A stretch of 60,184 bases of DNA, from positions 1-60,184 of the forward strand of contig NZ_JANAIF010000023.1 of assembly GCF_024721015.1 (NCBI RefSeq), read 5' to 3'. Source of the stretch: Xenorhabdus bovienii (GTDB lineage Bacteria > Pseudomonadota > Gammaproteobacteria > Enterobacterales > Enterobacteriaceae). Position 1 is the first letter of the stretch, and each line of letters opens with the position of its first letter. Positions 9,406 through 21,145 of the stretch are shown one piece after another. The notes beneath the pieces were generated by a model. The model saw nothing but the letters and a program-made list of their open reading frames with translations. It was not told the origin of the DNA and ran no database searches. A program made the translations under genes and the position numbers.

Positions 9406-10356
9406 ATGAGTATGCATCTTGAAGCAACATTGGCGATTGATGCCCGAAATACGATTGGTGAAAGCCCATTATGGGATGCAGCAAATACACGCCTTATCTG
9501 GTGCGATAACGCCCACGGCATTATTCAGGAGGGAAAATCCGACGATAACGGCAACTGGTTCCAAAGCCGTCGCTGGAACCTGAATCGCCACATTGGCGGT
9601 GTAGTTCTTCGCACAAATGGCGGTGTTGTTGTCGCTGCTGGTACGGATCTACTAATATTGAATGATGAAGGAGATATCACGCCGTTTGCCCAACTGGACG
9701 CTGATCCGAAACAAATTCGAGCCAATGATATAAAATCTGATCCACAGGGCAGACTATGGGTCGGTACATTGGGTAATGATATTCTCACTTCATCCGGCAA
9801 GGTGATTGAGGGACAGGGTGCTCTGTACCGTATTGACCTTGACGGAACTATAACAACTATGTTAAAGAACGTCACGCTTTCCAATGGATTGGACTGGGGT
9901 TCCGACGGCTCGACTTTCTACTATGTCGATTCACATACGCTGGCCGTGGATATGTTCGATTTTGATGCCACACATGGAATAATCAGTAACCGCAGTCGGT
10001 TTCTCACCTTTGACAAAGGAGAAGGTGTACCAAATGGATTGACGGTTGATCATCAAGACAATATCTGGATTGCCCTGATGGGAAGTGGTGAAGTGCGTCA
10101 CTATTCTCCAGCAGGAGAGCTTCTGGGCAAAGTGATCACCTCTACTCCGGCTGTAACAAGTTGTACTTTCGGTGGGTTACACGGTGACGAGCTGTTCATT
10201 ACCAGCGCTGGCCGGAAATTACCGGATATCACTAAAACACTGTATGGTGTTTCTGAAGAAGCCGTGGAACGTTCTGCCACCGCACCGGGAGCAGGTGGTG
10301 TATTTGTGTGCCGTCCGGGGCATTCTGGGCGAGCAGCAACCCCGTTTGCCGGATAA
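9406..10356 (+). CDS. SMP-30/gluconolactonase/LRE family protein
   Basis: A 316-residue six-bladed beta-propeller protein of the senescence-marker-30/gluconolactonase family, whose members are metal-dependent lactonases or sugar-lactone hydrolases. Family features are GESPLWDAANTRLIWCD at the N-terminus (Glu metal ligand), RANDIKSDPQGRLWVGT (about 106-122), the NGLDWGSDGSTFYYVDS segment with Asn and Asp metal ligands, and the C-terminal GHSGRAATPFAG. A GGAG ribosome site lies 12 bp before the ATG. It follows the broken A-T-TE gene by 43 bp in the same direction, so it was probably part of that transcript; it remains intact. The substrate is unknown. Confidence 0.85.
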   Translation: MSMHLEATLAIDARNTIGESPLWDAANTRLIWCDNAHGIIQEGKSDDNGNWFQSRRWNLNRHIGGVVLRTNGGVVVAAGTDLLILNDEGDITPFAQLDADPKQIRANDIKSDPQGRLWVGTLGNDILTSSGKVIEGQGALYRIDLDGTITTMLKNVTLSNGLDWGSDGSTFYYVDSHTLAVDMFDFDATHGIISNRSRFLTFDKGEGVPNGLTVDHQDNIWIALMGSGEVRHYSPAGELLGKVITSTPAVTSCTFGGLHGDELFITSAGRKLPDITKTLYGVSEEAVERSATAPGAGGVFVCRPGHSGRAATPFAG

Positions 10357-10369
10357 TCAGTTAGCACAA

Positions 10370-10401
10370 TAGCATCCTGCTTCAGTAAATGCAGGATGCT
10401 A
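10370..10401. terminator. Bidirectional hairpin between convergent genes
   Basis: A perfect 11-bp inverted repeat TAGCATCCTGC/GCAGGATGCTA with a 10-nt loop lies between the lactonase-like gene and the leftward WYL regulator. The T-run is weak. Confidence 0.65.
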
Positions 10402-10436
10402 GTTTATCTTGAATTTCCAATCGATATTAGTTTTGG

Positions 10437-11231
10437 CTAACGAGAAATTTTTTCCATTGCTCTCCATTCTTTGAGCAATACTTGCCTTGAACGGGGGTAA
10501 CATTGTTTTTCAATTTTCAAACGCATGATTCTATCTGATCTGAAATGACGAAATTCCTCGCGTAATTCACACCATCCAATCACAATGCTGATATTTTCAA
10601 AATAGCCTAAGGCGAATGGCCATATTGTTCTTTCTGATGGGATGTCTTTTATATCTAAATAAGCGAAGGTGATTTTATGCCGGGTATTGATCGCCTGACG
10701 TATCTGCTGAATCTCGACAACAGGCTGAACAGCTGTCGCAGCAGGCCCGATCAGTAAGGAGCTTGCCTCCAACATTTGTTTCAATTCTGCTGGGATCACA
10801 GCCGCAATTTTGCTTATTGCATTATTTGCAGATTCTTTTAGTTGGGGGTCTGCACGTTTAGCCACCCAATTCGCGCCCAATGCCAACGCCTCTATTTCAT
10901 TTTGTGTAAACATGAGCGGTGGTAACACAAACCCAGGCCTCAAAACGTACCCTATTCCCGGCTCACCTTCGATAATCGCGCCTTGAGCTTGCAACGATGC
11001 AATATCCCGATACAGTGTTCTTAAGCTGATATTCAATTTCTGCGCCAACACTTTTCCCTGAACCGGAAAGTGATAACGGCGCAATATTTCCATGAGAGAT
11101 AACAAACGCTGTGCTCTAGACAATTCGTCCCATCCATTCAAGTTAACCGACTCATCAACCTCTAATAATACGCAACTATCATAATTTAATTGATTAAAAA
11201 GATAGTTTTTTGATCCCTTGTACAAGATCAT
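10437..11231 (-). CDS. WYL-domain helix-turn-helix regulator (YafY type)
   Basis: A transcription factor with an N-terminal HTH_11-type domain (LSRAQRLLSLMEILRRYHFP, then LNISLRTLYRDIASLQAQGA as recognition region) and a C-terminal WYL-like ligand-sensing domain (ITFAYLDIKDIPSERTIWPF, IVIGWCELREEFRHFRSDRI). The literal W-Y-L triad is degenerate. Related proteins start near the SRAQRLL segment, but no Met occurs there, so I use the ATG at 11231 (264 residues); the first 35 residues look atypical and a non-ATG start inside them is possible. It is divergent from ynbA with 78 bp between them, which makes the ynb operon a candidate target. Confidence 0.82.
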   Translation of the reverse strand: MILYKGSKNYLFNQLNYDSCVLLEVDESVNLNGWDELSRAQRLLSLMEILRRYHFPVQGKVLAQKLNISLRTLYRDIASLQAQGAIIEGEPGIGYVLRPGFVLPPLMFTQNEIEALALGANWVAKRADPQLKESANNAISKIAAVIPAELKQMLEASSLLIGPAATAVQPVVEIQQIRQAINTRHKITFAYLDIKDIPSERTIWPFALGYFENISIVIGWCELREEFRHFRSDRIMRLKIEKQCYPRSRQVLLKEWRAMEKISR

Positions 11232-11309
11232 TGTTATCTGATTGCCCTTTTAGATTTTTTATTTTATTAATAATGCTGATAAATTGACCTCTAAAGGACT
11301 TAGAGAAAA

Positions 11310-11933
11310 ATGACCATATACGATTTAAAACCCCGTTTCCAAAACTTACTGCGTCCTATCGTAATTTATCTGTATAAACAAGGGATCACCGCAAACCAGG
11401 TCACTTTAACCGCGCTATTCCTGTCAATCTTTGCCGGTTCACTATTGAGCCTATTTCCCTCGCCCCACCTCTATTGGTTGCTGCCTGTTTTTCTTTTCAT
11501 TCGCATGGCTCTGAATGCTATTGATGGCATGCTGGCACGGGAACATAACCAGAAGTCTCATCTGGGCGCTATTTATAATGAATTGGGGGATGTCATTTCT
11601 GATGTTGCCCTCTATCTCCCCTTCTGCCTTTTACCTGATGTGAACAGCCTCAGCCTGTTGATTATTTTATTCCTCACTATCTTGACCGAATTCATCGGCG
11701 TACTGGCACAAACGATTGGTGCATCACGGCGCTATGACGGCCCGATAGGAAAAAGTGACCGTGCTTTTATCTTCGGAGCTTATGGATTGATTATTGCGAT
11801 TTTCCCTTCGACCTTGGGCTGGAGTAGCTCTTTGTTTGCTTTCATGATCATTTTACTCTTGGTGACTTGCTACCAGCGCGTTGTTAAAGCCTTACGTGAA
11901 ATCCGGCTGGCTGAACAGTCACACTCCAAATGA
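11310..11933 (+). CDS. ynbA: CDP-alcohol phosphatidyltransferase YnbA
   Basis: An integral membrane enzyme of the CDP-alcohol phosphatidyltransferase family, which moves a phosphatidyl group from a CDP-alcohol to an acceptor alcohol in phospholipid synthesis. The signature is seen as AIDGMLAREHNQKSHLGAIY followed by NELGDVISD at about residues 70-98. The N replacing the usual first D after the Gly is shared with E. coli YnbA as I remember it. About six hydrophobic segments are visible and the length (207) fits E. coli YnbA (about 201). It is the first gene of an operon with ynbC only 9 bp downstream. The acceptor is not known. Confidence 0.88.
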   Translation: MTIYDLKPRFQNLLRPIVIYLYKQGITANQVTLTALFLSIFAGSLLSLFPSPHLYWLLPVFLFIRMALNAIDGMLAREHNQKSHLGAIYNELGDVISDVALYLPFCLLPDVNSLSLLIILFLTILTEFIGVLAQTIGASRRYDGPIGKSDRAFIFGAYGLIIAIFPSTLGWSSSLFAFMIILLLVTCYQRVVKALREIRLAEQSHSK

Positions 11934-11942
11934 GGCTCTAAC

Positions 11943-13712
11943 ATGACACCACAACTCGATCAACGTATTGCTGAAGAACATTATTTCACCACATCAGATA
12001 ATGCTTCTCTGTTTTACCGTTACTGGCCACAGCAACAGGCCAATCCAGACAGAGCGATCATTATTTTTCACCGTGGTCATGAGCACTCAGGACGCATCCA
12101 GCATGTCGTTGACGGACTCGATCTGCCTGATGTTCCTATGTTCGCGTGGGATGCCCGTGGACACGGTAAGACAGAAGGGCCGCGCGGTTACAGCCCATCT
12201 ATGGGAACGTCGATTCGTGATGTTGATGAATTTGTCAGATTTATTGCCATTCAGTACGGCATCGCCATGGGAAATATCGTGGTTATCGGCCAGAGTGTCG
12301 GAGCGGTATTAGTCTCTGCTTGGATACACGACTATGCGCCAAAAATCCGCGCCATGATCCTCGCAGCACCCGCATTTGATATTAAATTGTATATCCCTTT
12401 TGCCACGCAGGGACTGCAATTGATGCAAAAAGCACGAGGTATTTTCTTCGTGAACTCCTATGTGAAAGCCAGATATCTGACTCACGATGAAACCCGAATT
12501 GCCTCTTATAATAGCGATCCGTTGATTACCCGGGAAATCGCCGTCAATATTCTCTTGGATCTTTACCAAACCGCCGAGCGAGTAGTTAAAGATGCCGCCG
12601 CCATTACACTACCTACCCTGTTGTTTATTTCAGGCAGCGATTATGTAGTGAACAAAAAACCACAGCATCAGTTTTATCAGCAGCTAAATACCCCTATCAA
12701 AGAAAAATATGTGATGGATGGCTTCTACCACGATACGTTGGGTGAAAAAGATCGCCATCTGGTTTTTGACAAAATCCGGGTCTTTATTGAGCGCATTTTT
12801 GCACTTCCGCGTTATCAGCACGATTACAGCCGAGAAGATACCTGGAGTCACTCTGCCGATGAATTTCGAACATTAAGCACATCATTACCGTGTCTGTGTC
12901 CGAAGAAACTCAGCTATCAGTTGATGCGTAAGGTAATGAGTACTCGCTGGGGCAGAACTTCCGAGGGTGTTTGCATCGGTCTCAAAACGGGGTTTGATTC
13001 CGGCTCCACATTAGATTATGTCTACCGCAACCAACCGCAGGGTAAGGGCATTTTGGGGCGAATACTCGATAAGCATTATTTGAACAGCATTGGCTGGCGC
13101 GGTATACGGCAGCGCAAGATCCATATTGAAATGTTGATCCGCCATGCTATTCGCAGTCTACGTGAACAGAATATGCCTGTGCATATGGTTGATATCGCCG
13201 CCGGACACGGACGCTATATTCTTGACGCAATCAACGATTTCAGCAAAGTCGATTCTATTTTGTTAAGGGACTATAGCGAAATCAATGTTAATCAAGGGCA
13301 GGCTTATATTGAGGAGCGCGATCTGACGGACAAAATTCGTTTTATTATCGGTGATGCCTTTAATGCTGAAAGCATCGCATCCATTACGCCAGCGCCGACA
13401 CTGGGTATTGTATCCGGTCTCTATGAATTGTTCCCTGATAATAATTTACTCAGAAATTCGCTACGCGGCTTTGCTGATGTTATGACAGAAAATGGTTATC
13501 TGGTGTACACCGGCCAACCGTGGCATCCACAAATTGAGGTCATCGCCCGTGTTCTTTCCAGCCATCGTGACAGTCAACCGTGGATCATGCGGCGCCGTAC
13601 TCAAGGGGAAATGGACGCATTAGTGGAAGCCGCCGGGTTTGAAAAACTGTACCAACTGACAGATAACTGGGGCATTTTCACTGTTTCGATTGCCAAGCGT
13701 GTTCATCGCTGA
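11943..13712 (+). CDS. ynbC: Alpha/beta hydrolase-SAM methyltransferase fusion YnbC
   Basis: A two-domain protein of 589 residues. Residues 1-285 are an alpha/beta hydrolase of the monoacylglycerol-lipase type: FHRGHEHSGR around 42-51, the nucleophile elbow GQSVG at about 116-120, and the late His in DGFYHDTLGEKDRH near 260-275. Residues 370-589 are a class I SAM-dependent methyltransferase: glycine-rich VDIAAGHGRYILDA at about 417-430 and FIIGDAF at about 470. The same fusion is E. coli YnbC (about 585 residues). A role in hydrolysing and modifying lipids with YnbA and YnbD is inferred from domain content and operon order; no activity is known to me. Confidence 0.88.
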   Translation: MTPQLDQRIAEEHYFTTSDNASLFYRYWPQQQANPDRAIIIFHRGHEHSGRIQHVVDGLDLPDVPMFAWDARGHGKTEGPRGYSPSMGTSIRDVDEFVRFIAIQYGIAMGNIVVIGQSVGAVLVSAWIHDYAPKIRAMILAAPAFDIKLYIPFATQGLQLMQKARGIFFVNSYVKARYLTHDETRIASYNSDPLITREIAVNILLDLYQTAERVVKDAAAITLPTLLFISGSDYVVNKKPQHQFYQQLNTPIKEKYVMDGFYHDTLGEKDRHLVFDKIRVFIERIFALPRYQHDYSREDTWSHSADEFRTLSTSLPCLCPKKLSYQLMRKVMSTRWGRTSEGVCIGLKTGFDSGSTLDYVYRNQPQGKGILGRILDKHYLNSIGWRGIRQRKIHIEMLIRHAIRSLREQNMPVHMVDIAAGHGRYILDAINDFSKVDSILLRDYSEINVNQGQAYIEERDLTDKIRFIIGDAFNAESIASITPAPTLGIVSGLYELFPDNNLLRNSLRGFADVMTENGYLVYTGQPWHPQIEVIARVLSSHRDSQPWIMRRRTQGEMDALVEAAGFEKLYQLTDNWGIFTVSIAKRVHR

Positions 13713-13742
13713 TGAATAAATAAATATAAGATGGAACACCAC

Positions 13743-15050
13743 ATGCACTCTTCTCTCGATAGTCGTCGGCGCCTATGGCTGACAGGTGTTATCTGGCTAT
13801 TGTTTCTGGCTCCGTTTTTCTTTCTTACTTATGGCCAGGTCAATCAGTTCACGGCACAAAGAGGCGATGTCGGCACTGTGATGTTCGGTTGGGAACATAA
13901 CATCCCTTTTTGGTCATGGTCGATTATCCCTTACTGGAGTATCGATCTGTTCTACGGAATATCGTTATTTATCTGTACCCATCGCCGTGAACAGTGGCTT
14001 CACGGCTGGCGATTAATGACCGCATCACTGATTGCCTGTGTTGGATTCTTACTGTTCCCCCTGAAATTTTCGTTCTCCCGCCCCACCACAGAAGGCCTAT
14101 TTGGCTGGTTATTTAATCAACTGGAGTTATTTGATCTGCCCTATAATCAAGCCCCTTCCCTGCACATTATTCTGCTGTGGTTGCTCTGGCTGCGCTATTC
14201 AGCCTACGTGAGTGGTTACTGGCGTGGGTTGCTGCACATTTGGTCAGTGCTGATTGCACTCTCGGTTCTGACGACTTGGCAGCACCATTTTATCGATGTA
14301 CTAACGGGTTTTGCCGTTGGTGTCATCCTCAGTTACCTACTGCCGGTTTCATACCGCTGGCGCTGGCAACCTAATCAAGATCGCTATGCACGGAAGTTAT
14401 TCGGCTATTATCTGACAGGCAGCGCTTTGTTCGCGCTTATAGCGAGTCTGCTGGGGGGGAGTTTCTGGATACTGCTGTGGCCTGCTGTATCGTTACTGAT
14501 GATCGCACTGGGTTACGCAGGATTAGGCAGCTCCGTGTTTCAAAAACAGCCAGATGGCCGGATGTCACTGTCTGCACGCTGGCTACTGGCGCCATACCAA
14601 CTGGGAGCATGGCTCTCTTATCTCTGGTTCCGGCGTAAAAGCGCACCTTTCAACCGTATAACTGAAGGGATTATTCTCGGCAGCCTGCCTTGCCAGCCCG
14701 TTACGGCGGTCAGTGTCCTTGATATAACCGCTGAGTGGCACAGGCGATCGGATGTCCGCACAGTAAATTATGTTTGCCAGCCGCAAATCGACTTACTGCC
14801 GCTGGCACCTGAAGCTCTACAATCGGCAGTTTGTACGCTGGATAAACTACGCCAGCAGGGAGATGTTTTCGTTCATTGTACGCTTGGCCTGTCACGCAGT
14901 GCGATGGTGGTAGCAGCATGGCTACTGAAACAGCATCCTGAATATGATATCAGCACTGTCGTAGCAATCCTGCGTAAAGCCAGACCGCATGTCACGTTCA
15001 GACAAACACATCTGGATGCCCTGTCTCAATGGGCAAAAGGCTACCTATAA
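13743..15050 (+). CDS. ynbD: PAP2 phosphatase-dual specificity phosphatase fusion YnbD
   Basis: A membrane-bound protein with an N-terminal PAP2-like part (residues about 1-215, several transmembrane segments, NQAPSLHI and HHFIDVLTGFAVG as conserved phosphatase motifs). Two further membrane segments follow, then a cytoplasmic dual-specificity phosphatase domain with the active-site signature HCTLGLSR (HCx5R) at about 374-381. The frame is open from an ATG at 13731; I prefer the ATG at 13743, which has GGA at a good distance and matches the E. coli YnbD start, giving 435 residues. Its predicted substrates are lipid phosphates and phosphoproteins or phosphoinositide-like lipids. It lies about 30 bp after ynbC. 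Confidence 0.86.
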   Translation: MHSSLDSRRRLWLTGVIWLLFLAPFFFLTYGQVNQFTAQRGDVGTVMFGWEHNIPFWSWSIIPYWSIDLFYGISLFICTHRREQWLHGWRLMTASLIACVGFLLFPLKFSFSRPTTEGLFGWLFNQLELFDLPYNQAPSLHIILLWLLWLRYSAYVSGYWRGLLHIWSVLIALSVLTTWQHHFIDVLTGFAVGVILSYLLPVSYRWRWQPNQDRYARKLFGYYLTGSALFALIASLLGGSFWILLWPAVSLLMIALGYAGLGSSVFQKQPDGRMSLSARWLLAPYQLGAWLSYLWFRRKSAPFNRITEGIILGSLPCQPVTAVSVLDITAEWHRRSDVRTVNYVCQPQIDLLPLAPEALQSAVCTLDKLRQQGDVFVHCTLGLSRSAMVVAAWLLKQHPEYDISTVVAILRKARPHVTFRQTHLDALSQWAKGYL

Positions 15051-15063
15051 CGGGGAACATAAC

Positions 15064-15489
15064 ATGCAGCCGGAAAATCTGATCAGCAAAGTGATTATCG
15101 CAACGTTAAAAAGCTGGCGCTTTATCTCGGCACTATCTGCTTTTTCTATCCTGATCGCGACGGCAATGCTGATTGCTGTCTTCAACACTACCGCCTTAAA
15201 CAACATTGCACTCTATGCCGTACTATTATTCACAACGCTGTACTGCCAATACTATTGTTGGCGCATTTGGCTTGACTGCCACTATTTTCAGATCCTCAAT
15301 TCATCCCCTGAAAAAAGCGCCGAGTTCGATCAAACGTTATTGCTGATATTTAACAAGTTACCCCAATCACGGACACAGAATGATCGCTTTAACGGAGCAA
15401 TCAAACTGTTAAAAAAGGCTACGATTGGTCTGATCCTGCAATGGATACTGTTTTTCCTGTTTCTGCTTACCTTGAAATATTCAGCCTGA
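15064..15489 (+). CDS. Small membrane protein at the end of the ynb operon
   Basis: A 141-residue protein that I do not recognise. Two hydrophobic segments near residues 20-70 (FISALSAFSILIATAMLIAV and an ALYAVLLFTTLY segment), and another at the C-terminus (IGLILQWILFFLFLLTLKYS), predict three membrane spans with a charged central part that includes PQSRTQNDRFNGAIKLLKKA. The frame is open from 14989, overlapping ynbD, but GGGGAA about 7 bp before the ATG at 15064 fixes the start. It begins 13 bp after ynbD, so it is probably cotranscribed and acts with the lipid-modifying enzymes. Confidence 0.72.
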   Translation: MQPENLISKVIIATLKSWRFISALSAFSILIATAMLIAVFNTTALNNIALYAVLLFTTLYCQYYCWRIWLDCHYFQILNSSPEKSAEFDQTLLLIFNKLPQSRTQNDRFNGAIKLLKKATIGLILQWILFFLFLLTLKYSA

Positions 15490-15662
15490 ATTCAGCTTTA
15501 ATCTGACAAAGTCAGAACGTAACGATGCTACATTTTCTCGACTGTACTACTATTAACTAACTTTTAGACCTGTAACACCTTTATTGGGTGATAAAAGAGA
15601 TACTCTTACATATTCTTTTTCAGCCCGTCATGCGGACGCCTTATTTTTTGGTTTTAGATTAA

Positions 15663-17399
15663 ATGAATACTCGTAAAATTAATGGGATACGCCCATTTAG
15701 TGCGTTTATTGACTCATGTCTGAAGGAATCTTACTCTTTCCCCCGTTTTATCAGAGATATCATCGCTGGGATTACCGTGGGTGTTATCGCTATCCCATTG
15801 GCAATGGCTCTGGCGATAGGAAGCGGAGTTGCACCACAGTATGGCCTGTATACTGCCGCTATCGCCGGCATTGTCATCGCCATGACCGGAGGCTCACGTT
15901 ATAGCGTTTCCGGCCCAACGGCGGCTTTTGTGGTGATCCTTTATCCTGTTTCACAGCAGTTTGGTTTGAGCGGCCTGCTCATTGCGACGCTGATGTCAGG
16001 TGTGATTTTGATTGTGATGGGATTGGCACGTTTTGGCCGGCTTATCGAATATATTCCTATGTCTGTTACCCTTGGATTTACTTCCGGTATTGCCATCACT
16101 ATCGCCACCATGCAGGTGCAAAATTTCTTTGGCCTGAAACTGGCACATATACCGGAAAATTATATTGATAAGGTAGTTGCACTTTATCAAGCCCTGCCTT
16201 CATTACAATTGGGTGATACGCTTATCGGGCTGACTACGCTTCTGGTACTGATTTTCTGGCCGAAACTGGGAGTAAAGTTACCGGGTCACTTACCCGCTTT
16301 GATCGCGGGTACAGCTGTTATGGGCACGATGCACCTGTTAAGCTATGATGTCGCCACCATTGGTTCATCTTTTAGTTACACACTGGCGGATGGCACGCAA
16401 GGCCAAGGTATTCCCCCCATTCTTCCCCAATTTGTCCTGCCATGGAATTTACCCGATACACATTCTCTCAATATTAGCTGGAATACCGTATCGGCATTGC
16501 TGCCCGCTGCGTTTTCGATGGCCATGCTGGGTGCGATTGAATCGTTACTGTGTGCAGTGATTCTGGATGGCATGACAGGGAAAAAGCACCATTCTAACGG
16601 TGAGCTGCTTGGCCAGGGGTTGGGCAATATTGCCGCCCCTTTCTTTGGTGGCATTACCGCCACAGCGGCTATCGCCCGTTCAGCCGCCAATGTGCGGGCA
16701 GGTGCAACTTCCCCGATAGCCGCTGTGGTGCATTCCCTGCTGGTATTATTAACATTGCTGGTTTTGGCTCCGATGCTCTCTTATTTACCACTGGCGGCAA
16801 TGTCAGCCATTCTGCTGATTGTCGCGTGGAATATGAGCGAGGCACATAAGGTAGTGGATTTAATACGCCATGCGCCTAAAGATGACATTATTGTTATGCT
16901 TTTGTGTCTGTCATTGACTGTCCTATTCGATATGGTCGTCGCGATCACTATCGGCATTGTGCTGGCATCACTCCTGTTTATGCGCAAAATTGCCAATATG
17001 ACTCGAATCAGCACGTCATCTTTAACAAGCGCGGAGAAAGGGTTATTGGTCGTACGAATTAACGGCCCTTTATTCTTCGCTGCCGCCGAACGTATTTTTG
17101 CCGAACTGAGAGAAAAAAGTGCTGATTATCAAACCATCATCATGCAGTGGGATGCCGTACCCGTTTTGGACGCTGGCGGATTACACGCTTTTCAGGGTTT
17201 TGTGCGCGAACTTGGCAAAGAAAAACATATCGTCGTATGTGATATTCCCTTCCAGCCATTAAAAACGCTGGCAAGAGCCAAAGTTATGCCAATTGAAGGA
17301 GAGCTGAGTTTTTATGCTACCTTACCCAAGGCACTAAAAGAGATGGCAGTTGATTACACGCCTGAGGTGTGTGCTTCTTCAGAAAAGATTCAAGGTTAG
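15663..17399 (+). CDS. dauA: C4-dicarboxylate transporter DauA (SulP family)
   Basis: A SulP-family inner-membrane transporter of 578 residues with about 12-14 membrane helices and a C-terminal cytoplasmic STAS domain (about 455-560, with [18 protein letters not shown]). Nearly the whole sequence follows E. coli DauA (YchM), which takes up succinate aerobically at acidic pH; landmarks are [20 protein letters not shown] near residue 40 and [20 protein letters not shown] near 85. The final 15 residues extend past the E. coli end. In E. coli the gene lies between prs and ychH; here it stands beside kdsA, so it has been moved. No strong ribosome site precedes the ATG. Confidence 0.92.
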   Translation: MNTRKINGIRPFSAFIDSCLKESYSFPRFIRDIIAGITVGVIAIPLAMALAIGSGVAPQYGLYTAAIAGIVIAMTGGSRYSVSGPTAAFVVILYPVSQQFGLSGLLIATLMSGVILIVMGLARFGRLIEYIPMSVTLGFTSGIAITIATMQVQNFFGLKLAHIPENYIDKVVALYQALPSLQLGDTLIGLTTLLVLIFWPKLGVKLPGHLPALIAGTAVMGTMHLLSYDVATIGSSFSYTLADGTQGQGIPPILPQFVLPWNLPDTHSLNISWNTVSALLPAAFSMAMLGAIESLLCAVILDGMTGKKHHSNGELLGQGLGNIAAPFFGGITATAAIARSAANVRAGATSPIAAVVHSLLVLLTLLVLAPMLSYLPLAAMSAILLIVAWNMSEAHKVVDLIRHAPKDDIIVMLLCLSLTVLFDMVVAITIGIVLASLLFMRKIANMTRISTSSLTSAEKGLLVVRINGPLFFAAAERIFAELREKSADYQTIIMQWDAVPVLDAGGLHAFQGFVRELGKEKHIVVCDIPFQPLKTLARAKVMPIEGELSFYATLPKALKEMAVDYTPEVCASSEKIQG

Positions 17400-17409
17400 T
17401 AACAACAAG

Positions 17410-17443
17410 TCACCCTCTGCCAGCATAACTGGCAGAGGGTGAC
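17410..17443. terminator. Long perfect hairpin between dauA and kdsA
   Basis: TCACCCTCTGCCAG and CTGGCAGAGGGTGA form a perfect 14-bp stem with a short loop, between convergent genes. There is no clear T-run on either side, so it may act mainly as a barrier or 3'-end stabiliser for both transcripts. Confidence 0.7.
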
Positions 17444-17466
17444 TAATAGAAGACTAGCGTAGGAAT

Positions 17467-19172
<1,706 letters not shown>

Positions 19173-19189
<17 letters not shown>

Positions 19190-20033
19190 TTTTATTCCAT
19201 CGACCTATCGTGATGCGTTCATTACCGCCATAATCCTGAAAAGTCGCTATCTGTTGATAACCCTTCTCTAAAAATAGGTTTCTGACAACGGTTCCCTGTT
19301 TCCAGCCATGTTCCAGCAATAGCCATCCATTTGGTGACAGGAAATGGCGCGCCTGTCCCACAATTGCCTGCAAATCCGCCATGCCATTTTGTGCAGCGAT
19401 CAATGCAGTGGCTGGTTCAAACCTGATATCCCCTTCTTGTAGATGAGGATCACGCTCATCTATATACGGAGGATTGCTGACAATCATATCAAATTGTTGG
19501 TTACCCACTGCTGCAAACCACTCACTTTGCAAAAAATTCACATTGTGAATGGCCAGTTTTCCGGCGTTTTTTTCAGCATTATGTTGCGCCAGCATCACAG
19601 CATCAGAGTTGATATCGACCCCCGTCACATAACAATCATTCCGCTCACTTGCCAGTGCCAGTGCAATCGCTCCCGTCCCCGTCCCCAGATCCAGAATCCG
19701 GGCTGGAGAATCAGGCAATAATTCCAATGCCTTCTCCACCAGACATTCAGTATCAGGACGCGGGATCAACGTCGCTGGTGATACGGCAAACGGCAGTGAC
19801 CAGAATTCCCGTTCACCAATAATATAAGCTACCGGCTCTCCCTGAATGCGGCGCACCAGCAGGCTATCAAGCTGATGCAATTCTTCCGATGAGATTAGCG
19901 TTTCATCGAAAGCAATCAGATAAGTACGGGAACGCCCTGTCACGTATCCCAACAAGATTTCCGCATCACGCTTAGGGCTGTCACTTTCAGACAACTGGGT
20001 AGCCGCATGTTGTAGCCAGCATTGGTAATTCAT
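19173..20033 (-). CDS. prmC: Peptide chain release factor N5-glutamine methyltransferase
   Basis: Methylates the glutamine of the GGQ motif in release factors 1 and 2, with S-adenosylmethionine as donor; this raises termination efficiency. The 286 residues contain the SAM motif ILDLGTGTGAIALALASE at about 113-130 and the glutamine-methylating signature NPPYIDERDPHL near 185-196. The start overlaps the stop of prfA as TAATG, so it is coupled to synthesis of its own substrate RF1. Order and content are as in other Enterobacterales. Confidence 0.96.
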
Positions 20034-21115
20034 TAATCCTGCTCTGACAGTGCAGACAGTTGATCTGCCTGATATTCGATAATGATCGGCTGAATAAGCA
20101 TATCCAGTTTGCCTTCTATCACTTCATCAAGGCGGTATAACGTCAGATTGATTCGGTGATCAGTCACACGCCCCTGTGGGAAGTTATAGGTGCGGTTGCG
20201 ATCTGAGCGGTCACCAGAACCCAACAAATTTCGGCGTTCAGAGGCTTCCACTTCTTGGCGCTTCCGCATCTCAGCAGCACGGATACGCGCTGCCAATACG
20301 GACATCGCTTTTGCTTTGTTTTTGTGCTGGGAACGCTCATCCTGACATTCCACTACGATCCCCGTTGGGAGATGGGTAATTCGAATCGCAGAATCGGTGG
20401 TATTGACGTGCTGCCCACCCGCACCGGAAGAGCGAAACGTATCTATTTTCAAATCACCTGGGCTGATGTCCGGTAATTCAGCTTCTGGAATTTCTGGCAT
20501 GACAGCTACAGTACAGGCAGAAGTGTGAATACGCCCCTGAGATTCCGTTTCCGGTACACGCTGGACACGATGACCGCCTGATTCAAATTTCAAGTGACCA
20601 TAAACCTGATCACCCGAAACTTTGGCAATCACTTCTTTGTAGCCACCATGCTCGCCTTCGTTGGCGCTTATAATCTCTACTCTCCAGCGGCGGGCTTCCG
20701 CATAGCGGCTATACATGCGGAACAAATCTCCCGCAAATATCGCGGCTTCATCGCCACCGGTTCCTGCCCGGACTTCAAGGAAACAGTTGCGCTCATCATC
20801 CGGATCTTTCGGCAACAGCAGTAGCTGTAGCTGCTGTTCCAGCTCTTCATTACGAATTTTTGCCTCCTTGAGCTCTTCCTGCGCCATTTCCCGCATTTCG
20901 AGATCGTCAAGCATCATCTCCGCTGTCTGTAAATCCTCCTGAACCGTTTTCCAGGATTTGAAACAATGGGTCACATCGGTGAGTTGAGCATATTCCTTTG
21001 ACAATGCACGGAAACGATCTTGATCAGCAATAACACTGGCATCACCGAGGTGAACCAAAACTTCTTCATGGCGTTCTTGCAATGCTTCCAGTTTAGCGAC
21101 AATAGAAGGCTTCAT
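20033..21115 (-). CDS. prfA: Peptide chain release factor 1
   Basis: RF1 ends translation at UAA and UAG codons. The 360 residues equal the E. coli length. The GGQ peptidyl-hydrolysis motif lies in [20 protein letters not shown] (about 230-248), and the stop-codon-reading domain precedes it ([16 protein letters not shown], with a PEAELPDI segment after it). It lies 30 bp after hemA and overlaps prmC by one base, forming the hemA-prfA-prmC operon. Confidence 0.97.
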   Translation of the reverse strand: MKPSIVAKLEALQERHEEVLVHLGDASVIADQDRFRALSKEYAQLTDVTHCFKSWKTVQEDLQTAEMMLDDLEMREMAQEELKEAKIRNEELEQQLQLLLLPKDPDDERNCFLEVRAGTGGDEAAIFAGDLFRMYSRYAEARRWRVEIISANEGEHGGYKEVIAKVSGDQVYGHLKFESGGHRVQRVPETESQGRIHTSACTVAVMPEIPEAELPDISPGDLKIDTFRSSGAGGQHVNTTDSAIRITHLPTGIVVECQDERSQHKNKAKAMSVLAARIRAAEMRKRQEVEASERRNLLGSGDRSDRNRTYNFPQGRVTDHRINLTLYRLDEVIEGKLDMLIQPIIIEYQADQLSALSEQD

Positions 21116-21145
21116 TCGTAATATCAGACCTTAATTCGAATAGGG

